From contig NZ_JAFMYU010000028.1 in the NCBI RefSeq assembly GCF_017353255.1, positions 22,283 to 86,282 on the forward strand: DNA of 64,000 nt, given 5' to 3'. Below, piece by piece: positions 57,887 through 64,000 of the stretch. The notes under the pieces were generated by a model, which did no database searches, had not been told where the DNA came from, and was given only the letters and a program-made list of their open reading frames with translations. Made by a program: the position numbers and the translations under genes. Within the stretch, counting starts at the first letter, position 1. Each line of letters begins with the position of its first letter. This DNA is from Fibrella aquatilis. Its GTDB lineage: Bacteria > Bacteroidota > Bacteroidia > Cytophagales > Spirosomataceae.

Positions 57887-58534
57887 ATGAACACGCAAAG
57901 CAAGAACACAATTGAGACAATTCAAAACGCGGAGGTCCTGAAACCCTACCAAAAGTTTCACGAGGGTACAGGCGAGGTGGTGAGTCGTTACAAATACCTG
58001 GAGGGGCACCCCCGCCAGTATCGGTTCGACGCTAAAGAAGGCGTGTTCAATATTAACGGCACCGAGAAAGTAGGTCGTACCCTTACCTTCCAGCCTATTG
58101 CCTGGCGCATTTTCACGGACAACATCCTGAATATGGGCACCAAGAACTGGGCCGAACTGTTTTTCATTGACGAAAAAAATTGCGTCTCGGCGGTGTTGTT
58201 CCACGGCTATTCCGTCGATAACATCTTCCGCCTCATTGAACCACTCTATTACGATGACCTTACCCTAGCCGACGTGGTGATTACGGCTGTGGCCGAGAAA
58301 AAAGAGAATAACAAGATCCAGCCCAAAGGCGTCTATTACATCGCCAACTTCAGCTACAAAATGGCCGACCCCACTGTGTCGGCCGAGTTAAAGCAGTACG
58401 CAAGCGACTATAAGGTGTTCCGCCAGGAAACCCTCACGGACATCGCTAACATCAAGACGGCGTTCAACTACTACAACCCCTTCGCCCACGCCATCGACGA
58501 ACCCGCTCCGGCCTTGTTGACGGCGGGAGAATAA
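57887..58534 (+). CDS. Hypothetical protein upstream of RecE-like nuclease
   Basis: The 215-residue protein is soluble, with a mixed alpha/beta pattern and no signal peptide. Conserved-looking segments are RVRFD-like HPRQYRFDAKEGVFNINGTEKVG near residues 41-63, WAELFFIDEKNCVSAVLFHGY (about 88-108) and KGVYYIANFSYKMADP (about 147-162). I do not recognise a family. Because the next gene encodes a RecE-like exonuclease, a role in DNA handling such as single-strand binding or annealing is possible, but it does not look like RecT. Its transcript would end in, or pass through, palindrome element I. Confidence 0.68.
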   Translation: MNTQSKNTIETIQNAEVLKPYQKFHEGTGEVVSRYKYLEGHPRQYRFDAKEGVFNINGTEKVGRTLTFQPIAWRIFTDNILNMGTKNWAELFFIDEKNCVSAVLFHGYSVDNIFRLIEPLYYDDLTLADVVITAVAEKKENNKIQPKGVYYIANFSYKMADPTVSAELKQYASDYKVFRQETLTDIANIKTAFNYYNPFAHAIDEPAPALLTAGE

Positions 58535-58546
58535 ACTTGGTTTAAC

Positions 58547-58657
58547 GTTCAAGGTCTAAGGTCTAACACGGTCCGCCGCTGCGGTTGCTTCGCGTGTGGT
58601 GTAGCAGAGCGCGAAGCAACCGCAGCGGCGGACCGTGTTAGACCTTAGACCTTGGAC
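58547..58657. repeat. Long composite inverted repeat with 45-bp perfect core (element I)
   Basis: Arms 58547-58594 and 58610-58657 pair over 48 positions; the inner 45 bp are perfect. From outside to inside the left arm reads GTTCAAGGTCTAAGGTCTAA, then the module CGGTCCGCCGCTGCGG (58569-58584), then TTGCTTCGCG at the 15-nt loop. It therefore joins in one element the modules found singly in elements C, G, B and H. It starts 13 bases after the stop of the 57887 gene and ends 16 bases before the nuclease start. Confidence 0.95.
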
Positions 58658-58673
58658 ACGAAACTTACTTCAC

Positions 58674-59498
58674 ATGCTTTCTTCGCTATCATTCGACCAG
58701 ATGCCGCAGGCGGCGCTGTCGCTTCGGCGTGCGTTGCCGGTAGATTACCGTTCGTTGCCCCGCGTCTCTAACTCCGACCTTACCCGGCTGAAAGAAGAGC
58801 AACTGGGCGCATTGCCTTCCGCCCGCTGGACTACCGAACGTACCCGCAGTTTTGGCAAGGCCTTTCACCAGCATCTGCTCGAGCCAGAGTCAGTGGCTAC
58901 CGTGATGGAGCAACTCCTGCCCGACCTGGCCAATGAACGCCTCACGGCCACCGAACAGGTGAAACTGGAGGGGCTGATGAAAACCGTGCAGCGCGATTCG
59001 TTCTGCCGCCGCTACCTGCGCAACGCCGACCGGTGGGCCAGTCAGCAGGAACGGTTGTTTACGGGTCTCGACGATGCACAGTCGCTCACCGGGCAGAGTG
59101 AACGTGAGCGGGTGGTGCTCTTCACCGACCCCGCCACGCAGCAGCCCTGCAAAGCCCGCCTCGATCTGGTCTACACTAGCCCCAAACGCCAGAACGCGCT
59201 GATCATGGATTTCAAAACCACGTCGGCTCGCACACAGGCGCAGTTTCTGCAAAGCTGCTACGATTACGACTACGACCGGCAGGTGGCCTTTTACCTCGAC
59301 AGCCTTCGCCATGCCGACAACAACGAGTGGGCCACCACTAAACGGTTCCGGTTTGTGCTTGTGGGTGTGATGAAACAGACCCCCCACCGGCTGTTTGCCG
59401 TCGATGCCACGTCTATTCCCGGCTTCGTGGAATATGGACAAAAAAAGTATCGTTTCTGGCTTAGAAAATGGCAGGAGTCGAGCGGGTTAATGGACTAA
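58674..59498 (+). CDS. RecE-like PD-(D/E)XK exonuclease (DUF3799-like)
   Basis: I use ATG 58674 because the alternative GTG at 58635 lies inside palindrome element I. The 274-residue protein matches RecE/exodeoxyribonuclease VIII-type nucleases: RVSNSDLTRL near the N-terminus, the GKAFHQHLLEP motif with His65, then the catalytic core KARLDLVY (Asp164) and ALIMDFKTTSA (Asp179 and Lys181), followed by YDYDYDRQVAFYLDSL. Such enzymes resect double-stranded DNA for recombination, usually beside a RecT annealase in prophages. No RecT or phage gene is visible here. It is flanked by two unknown genes on the same strand. Confidence 0.82.
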   Translation: MLSSLSFDQMPQAALSLRRALPVDYRSLPRVSNSDLTRLKEEQLGALPSARWTTERTRSFGKAFHQHLLEPESVATVMEQLLPDLANERLTATEQVKLEGLMKTVQRDSFCRRYLRNADRWASQQERLFTGLDDAQSLTGQSERERVVLFTDPATQQPCKARLDLVYTSPKRQNALIMDFKTTSARTQAQFLQSCYDYDYDRQVAFYLDSLRHADNNEWATTKRFRFVLVGVMKQTPHRLFAVDATSIPGFVEYGQKKYRFWLRKWQESSGLMD

Positions 59499-59550
59499 TT
59501 AGCTCCTCTTTTTGTTCTACTAAGAGGGCCGTTTTCTGGTTCCGACGTCT

Positions 59551-59934
59551 ATGAACACAAGCACGCAACTCACCGATACCGCCAGCCTCACCGCCGCCCT
59601 GATGTCGGTGCGGCCGTCGCGCATTCAGTTCGATTGGGGCACCGACAACTGGGTACTCTGGATCGAAGACCTGAGCATCACAGGCACCCTGCTCGACCAA
59701 ATGGCTGAGGTGATTGACCGGGTAGGGTTCGCCGTTGAATTACAGACCGGCTGGGACCACCGCGAAGAAAACGACACCTTCCACCCGCTGTTTGGCTACC
59801 GGCTCCTCCTGCGCGACGCTACAGGCCTTTGGCACGGCATCCGGGTCGATGCCGCCGGGCGGTTCATTAGCACTACGCCCCTCCAGGAGCTTGACTACGA
59901 AATCGCCTACGATAAGGTGATGTGGATTGATTAG
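59551..59934 (+). CDS. Hypothetical protein downstream of RecE-like nuclease
   Basis: This 127-residue cytoplasmic protein has no recognised domain. It contains SRIQFDWGTDNWVLWIEDLSI and a C-terminal half with HPLFGYRLLLRDATGLWHGIRVDAAGRFI, consistent with a small alpha/beta fold. It lies 52 bases after the nuclease gene on the same strand, so it may belong to the same transcript. Its stop codon directly abuts the stop codon of the convergent ASPIC gene, with no base between. Confidence 0.65.
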   Translation: MNTSTQLTDTASLTAALMSVRPSRIQFDWGTDNWVLWIEDLSITGTLLDQMAEVIDRVGFAVELQTGWDHREENDTFHPLFGYRLLLRDATGLWHGIRVDAAGRFISTTPLQELDYEIAYDKVMWID

Positions 59935-62900
59935 TCATTGGCTGCGCGTCTGCACGTGGCCTTTGACATCAATCACGTCGATTTGCTTTACCTGCGGACT
60001 AAGCCAGAGCGCACGGCTCGACTGCGACAGGAACGAATTACCCCAGGGTAGTTCGTTTTTTTGTTTGCGCCCATCGGCGAAGGTAAGCAGCACGGCCACG
60101 TCGGTCGGTTTTGGGCGAAAGAGCTTACCGGCTACTGACCCACGGAAGGCACAGAGCATACCCCGGTTCTGGCTGGCCACATACAGCGGATTCCCCCTGG
60201 TATCGGGCAGGGTGACAAAGCCTTTGGCATTGCCCGGCACGCAGAAGCCGGAGTGGGCCATGGGCTGCGGTACAAAACCACCCTTACCATCGCCGCGGAG
60301 GTACAGACCGTTCAGCGCATCGTAGCGGCCAATGAGCACTTCTCCGCTGAAGTCATTACCCACCGCCAGCAAGTCGAGGTTCCCGTCATGATCTACATCA
60401 GTAGCCAACATGCCAAAAAGCGGAGCCAGCTGCGCCTGCATGGGTAGCGGGCGCATGTCGAAGTTGCCGTTGCCTTTATTCTCAATATACATCGACCGCA
60501 ACTCGTTGGCTTCCAATACGGTAGCCTGCTTTAACTCTTCGGGCTTGAGCAGTTTGTCGATGCTGGCCTGAGTGAAATCGCGGTACTGCTGAAAACGGCC
60601 CCGCATCATAATCATCTGCCTGATGAGGTCGTCACGGCCATGAAACGTGAACTCGCGGCGTTGACCGTTTTCGTCGGGAATAAACACTGTGGGGATGGCG
60701 TCGTAGAAACCGTTGTTGTCGAAATCACCGGCGTAGAGCCGTATGGGTTCTTTTTCGCTGGCCCGCATCCGGGCATTGAGGCCAAGGTTACCGGCTACAT
60801 AATCAACATCACCGTCATTGTCGAAGTCGCCCGCCGTGAGGGAGTTCCACCAGCCTAACTTGCTGTTGAGAAGTTTGTCGGTTTGTTTGTTTAGCTGTTT
60901 TCCCTGCTGGTTTTCCAGAAGCGTTAGGGGCATCCATTCGCCGGCGAGGAGGAGGTCGGGGTCGCCGTCGTTGTCGGGGTCAGTCCAGAGGGCATCGCAA
61001 ACGAGGCCGATGTCTTTCAGGGCGGGGGCAACCTGGGCCGTTACATCAGTGAAGTGGGGCTGACCTGTGGCAGACCGGTCATTGCGCAGCAACAGGCTCG
61101 ACGTGGCTTTGGGGTACTGGTCGGGCACCACGCGGCCACCTACAAACAGATCCAGATCACCGTCGTGGTCGAAGTCGGCGGCTTTCACGCACGATTTACT
61201 AGTGGTGTTGGCAGGCAACGCACCCACGGCCAGCGTAAACTGTCCGGTGCCGTCGTTCATATACAGCCGGTCCTGATAGGCGGTGGGGTTGTTATTGCCC
61301 TCCACGCTGCCACTAGCGATGTACAAATCCAGATCACCGTCGGCGTCGGCATCGAAGAAGAGCGTGCCCATGTCTTCTTCCACTTTCTGTTCCGGCGTTT
61401 GGGCGGGCAGGCCCTTTTTTTCCACGAAAGCGCCCGATGCCGTTTGCAGCAATAATTGCCCCACGTGCTGCCGCGACCCGCCCACAAACACGTCGTCAAG
61501 CCCATCGCCGTTGACATCCCCCACCGACACTGCCGGGCCAAACTGCGAGAACTTGTGCGGCAACAGTTTCTGGTTGTTGAAATCGATGTATTCGGGTTCG
61601 ACGTGGGTAATAGCAAGGCCCAGCGAATCGGTCACGTCATGCAGCAACGGCGGCACAGGACGGGTTTCGGTGGGTGTTTCGGTGGCGTCGGTCTGGCGCA
61701 GGGCCAATACCTGATTAGGCTTCACGTTGCGCAGGGTTTGCTGCCGGGCTGGCTTCCCATCGTGCGCGGGCCATACCACCCGTAGCTCATCGATATTCCT
61801 CACATCGCCCAGGCCGATATGCCCGATGGGTTCTACCGTCGAGAGGTAACCGCGGTAGGGGCTATGCTCATAAACCTGCTCCTGAGCCTTGCCAGCGCGG
61901 TTTTTATAATGCAACTCGACAAAAGCGCCCAGCCCCATTTTGTTGTGCTCCGGCCCGGTAAACGTCAGTCGCAAATACCCCGCCTTCGCCGAAATCTCAG
62001 CCCCGGCCTTGTCGATGAGATTATTGCGGTACACAAACGCCGAGTCGTTGATGTTGTTGACTACGTAGTCCAGGTCGCCGTCATTATCGAGGTCGCCGTA
62101 GGCCGCGCCGTTCGAGAAGCTCGGCGTTTTCATGCCCCAGGCTTCGGTCACGTCGTCGAAATTGGGAATGTTGCTGGCATCCGAAACGCCTTTGTTACGG
62201 AAAGCGTAGTTCGGAATTTTCACCACGGGAATCTGGTCGAGCAAGAACCGTTTCGTAGCCACCGACGAACTTTGCGCCCGGAACGACGTAAAATCGCGGT
62301 CGGTTACGTCTTTTGGGAACCCATTGGTAATCAGCAGGTCGCGGTAGCCGTCATTGTCGAAATCCACCAGCGAGGGCGCCCAGCTCCAGTCGGTTTCGGC
62401 CACATCGGTCAGCAAACTAATTTCGCTGAACAGGGGTGCCCCCGGCTCTATGCGCTGAATGGGTGCCTCGTGGCCGGGCATCATCAATGGCTGCCCGGTG
62501 GTGAGGCCCAGCGTACCTGGCCTGGGTCCCTGATTCAGTTGGAGGGTGTTGCGGACATACTGGTAGTTGAAGCCGTAGTGCTCATTGTTGAGGTAGGTCT
62601 GGTAGTTGTTTGGCCCCACCAGCATCTTCTTGCGGAAGTTGTCGCGGGGCAGCATGTCTACCGCCACCAGGTCCATCAACCCGTCATTGTTGATGTCGGC
62701 TACGTCGTTGCCCATCGCCGAACTGCTGGTGTGTTTGAAATACTGACCCGCCTCATCGCGAAAGCCAGTGTGCTGATTGCCAATATGTTGGTTAACCCAG
62801 AGAAGGTCATCAGAGAGGTAATCATTCGTCACGTAGACGTCGCGCCAGCCGTCGCGGTTCAGGTCGGTGATGTTGATCCCCAGGCCGAAGCCTTCCAGCT

Positions 62901-63654
62901 GAATACCCTCCTGCTTCGAGACATTGGTAAATACCGGGTGACCCAGCTTCGCGTCGAAATCGTTGCGGTACAGGCGGTCGGTGGTTTTAGACGACCCGTC
63001 GGCCAGTTTGTTATGGTACGAGTTAGGGCTGCCCTGTTCAATGGTGTTGGTGAGCACATACAGGTCCAGGTCGCCGTCGTTGTCGTAGTCGAAAAAGGCC
63101 GCGTTGGTGGTATGACCGTTGTCGGCAACGCCGTATTCGCGGGCCATTTCGCGGAAGACGGGCGTACCGTTTCGCACCCCCTGATTTACAAACAGCAGGT
63201 TCTCGCGCTTCACCGAATCTTTACTCACGGTAGCCCCCACGTAGAGGTCCATGCGCCCGTCGTTGTTGATGTCTACTGCTGCCACACCCGAACACCATTT
63301 GCCCCCGCCCCCCACACCCGACGCAGGTGTGATGTCACGAAACTTCAGGTCGTGGGTGCCGGGCTGGGTCTGATTCAGAAACAGCCGGTTGGGCACCTGG
63401 TTGCCGGTGAAAAACACGTCGGTACGGCCATCATTGTCGAAATCGGCCAGGGCCAGGCCGCCACCATTATAGATGTACTCGAAGTCGACAATGTTCATGC
63501 TGTCATTGTCGATAATCCGGTTGGCGAAGGTGATGCCGGTGTCTTCGGCGGGCAGGAGCGAAAAGAGCGGTTTTTGACCAAGCTGGCAGGCGTCGAGACC
63601 AATGAAAAGGCCCACTACGGCACACAGACTCAGAAAACGGGTATTCGTACGCAT
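59935..63654 (-). CDS. FG-GAP repeat and ASPIC/UnbV domain lipoprotein (CRTAC1-like)
   Basis: From ATG 63654 the protein has 1239 residues and a lipoprotein signal with Cys23 (GLFIGLDAC); an ATG six codons upstream at 63672 is also possible. Two FG-GAP/VCBS beta-propellers carry many calcium-loop motifs, for example DFDNDGRTD, DINNDGRMD, DYDNDGDLD, DLNRDGWRD and, in the second half, DVNGDGLDD and DADADGDLD. Between the propellers lies a UnbV_ASPIC domain (GHIGLGDVRNIDELRVVWP). Such proteins are abundant in Bacteroidota next to SusCD genes and probably bind glycans or proteins at the surface. A long open frame on the opposite strand is a codon-bias shadow. Confidence 0.93.
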   Translation of the reverse strand: MRTNTRFLSLCAVVGLFIGLDACQLGQKPLFSLLPAEDTGITFANRIIDNDSMNIVDFEYIYNGGGLALADFDNDGRTDVFFTGNQVPNRLFLNQTQPGTHDLKFRDITPASGVGGGGKWCSGVAAVDINNDGRMDLYVGATVSKDSVKRENLLFVNQGVRNGTPVFREMAREYGVADNGHTTNAAFFDYDNDGDLDLYVLTNTIEQGSPNSYHNKLADGSSKTTDRLYRNDFDAKLGHPVFTNVSKQEGIQLEGFGLGINITDLNRDGWRDVYVTNDYLSDDLLWVNQHIGNQHTGFRDEAGQYFKHTSSSAMGNDVADINNDGLMDLVAVDMLPRDNFRKKMLVGPNNYQTYLNNEHYGFNYQYVRNTLQLNQGPRPGTLGLTTGQPLMMPGHEAPIQRIEPGAPLFSEISLLTDVAETDWSWAPSLVDFDNDGYRDLLITNGFPKDVTDRDFTSFRAQSSSVATKRFLLDQIPVVKIPNYAFRNKGVSDASNIPNFDDVTEAWGMKTPSFSNGAAYGDLDNDGDLDYVVNNINDSAFVYRNNLIDKAGAEISAKAGYLRLTFTGPEHNKMGLGAFVELHYKNRAGKAQEQVYEHSPYRGYLSTVEPIGHIGLGDVRNIDELRVVWPAHDGKPARQQTLRNVKPNQVLALRQTDATETPTETRPVPPLLHDVTDSLGLAITHVEPEYIDFNNQKLLPHKFSQFGPAVSVGDVNGDGLDDVFVGGSRQHVGQLLLQTASGAFVEKKGLPAQTPEQKVEEDMGTLFFDADADGDLDLYIASGSVEGNNNPTAYQDRLYMNDGTGQFTLAVGALPANTTSKSCVKAADFDHDGDLDLFVGGRVVPDQYPKATSSLLLRNDRSATGQPHFTDVTAQVAPALKDIGLVCDALWTDPDNDGDPDLLLAGEWMPLTLLENQQGKQLNKQTDKLLNSKLGWWNSLTAGDFDNDGDVDYVAGNLGLNARMRASEKEPIRLYAGDFDNNGFYDAIPTVFIPDENGQRREFTFHGRDDLIRQMIMMRGRFQQYRDFTQASIDKLLKPEELKQATVLEANELRSMYIENKGNGNFDMRPLPMQAQLAPLFGMLATDVDHDGNLDLLAVGNDFSGEVLIGRYDALNGLYLRGDGKGGFVPQPMAHSGFCVPGNAKGFVTLPDTRGNPLYVASQNRGMLCAFRGSVAGKLFRPKPTDVAVLLTFADGRKQKNELPWGNSFLSQSSRALWLSPQVKQIDVIDVKGHVQTRSQ

Positions 63655-63816
63655 GAAAGCGGTGGGTTGCATTTTATGAAAATAACAGGCTACAATTTAC
63701 ACATTCTCTGGCCAATGATATAAGTGCAGGAGCAGTTATGACCTACCCAAACCGACAGACATGAGTGTGCATATTTCAGATTACGAAAAAAGAATCCATA
63801 TTTGGAAATTCCTGCC

Positions 63817-64000
63817 GTGACTAACCTATTTTCTGAATGGTTATCATTACGAAAGGCGTTTAATACTGTTGACTACGTTGGCAATGAGCGGTACGTGTTC
63901 AACATAAAGGGGAATCAATACCGACTTGTGGCGATGATTTCCTTCGATAAACGAACCCTTTTCATTCGTTTTGTTGGCACACACAGTGAGTATGACGAAG
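63817..64000 (+). CDS. HigB-like mRNA interferase toxin, partial and possibly disrupted
   Basis: From GTG 63817 the frame runs off the window and encodes VDYVGN (as VDYVGNERYVFNIKGN) then QYRLVAMISFDKRTLFIRFVGTHSEYDE, which is the conserved core of the HigB/RelE-like toxin family. The family normally has about 12 more residues between the conserved Trp and DYVGN, and an ATG start is lacking in this frame. A start at ATG 63761 would come into frame only if the A-run at 63786-63791 had one more A. The gene may be intact with a rare start, or a remnant. A HigA antitoxin would be expected just beyond the window. Confidence 0.6.
   Translation, partial: MTNLFSEWLSLRKAFNTVDYVGNERYVFNIKGNQYRLVAMISFDKRTLFIRFVGTHSEYDE

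Noticed and set aside
61819..63723. Open frame of 634 codons on the plus strand opposite the ASPIC gene
   Set aside because: It is the antisense of a gene with repeated GC-rich Asp codons; the translation is a Val/His/Gly-rich shadow without domains, while the minus strand has clear FG-GAP motifs.

Overview
The window comes from a Bacteroidota chromosome, most probably order Cytophagales, family Spirosomaceae (Spirosoma/Fibrella-like). The evidence is two SusC/SusD outer-membrane pairs, large SdrD_B/SprB-type surface proteins, an FG-GAP/ASPIC lipoprotein, signal peptides ending in AQ, lipoproteins with serine-poor lipoboxes, genes that mostly lack Shine-Dalgarno sequences, and candidate promoters of the TTTG/TAnnTTTG type. 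Coding DNA is moderately GC-rich with AT-rich regulatory gaps. I saw no rRNA, tRNA, CRISPR array or insertion sequence.

Layout. 1-996: end of a membrane protein and an overlapping SDR oxidoreductase. 1522-12484: two tandem, paralogous giant exported proteins (1292 and about 2316 residues) that share SdrD_B domains, a propeller-like core and a short Cys-containing C-terminus. 12578-17936: small regulator-like protein, DUF2306-like and HupE/UreJ-like membrane proteins, an M28 peptidase, a DUF4136-like lipoprotein and a cytochrome c/VCBS lipoprotein. 18106-22050: a PLP aminotransferase and a FAD amine oxidase, both with twin-arginine signals, then an exported protein with a C-terminal Hint domain. 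22061-26819: GH2 beta-galactosidase coupled to an amidase. 26986-32905: TspO-like membrane protein, M61 peptidase, GH106-like glycosidase. 33129-34766: a lower-GC patch with an unknown protein and an Rpn-type nuclease. 34994-44200: FtsX-type permease, TetR regulator, methyltransferase, peroxiredoxin, ROK kinase, a lipoprotein and UvrB. 44470-57300: a carbohydrate-uptake locus, all on the minus strand, with SusC/SusD pairs at both ends around a sugar isomerase/epimerase, a DUF1080 protein and a disordered acidic protein. 57887-59934: unknown protein, RecE-like nuclease, unknown protein. 59935-63654: FG-GAP/ASPIC lipoprotein. 63817-end: a HigB-like toxin that runs off the window.

How genes work together. 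The Sus locus probably imports an oligosaccharide or sugar derivative and processes it with the isomerase and the DUF1080 hydrolase-like protein. The GH2 and GH106-like enzymes point to plant or exopolysaccharide breakdown. The twin-arginine aminotransferase/oxidase pair suggests amine chemistry in the periplasm.

The most unusual signal is a set of long, near-perfect inverted repeats (arms from 20 to about 50 bp) placed at the 3' ends of genes at 14205, 19298, 27855, 37353, 38966, 40568, 52213 and 58547. Most are built from shared sequence modules in different combinations (GGTCTAACG, GTTGCTTCGCG, GCGGTCCGCCGCTGCGG, purine tracts). A one-armed relative lies at 26860, and in the 38966 element one module appears to have been inserted into a single arm. 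They look like modular, still-evolving terminator palindromes or non-autonomous elements.
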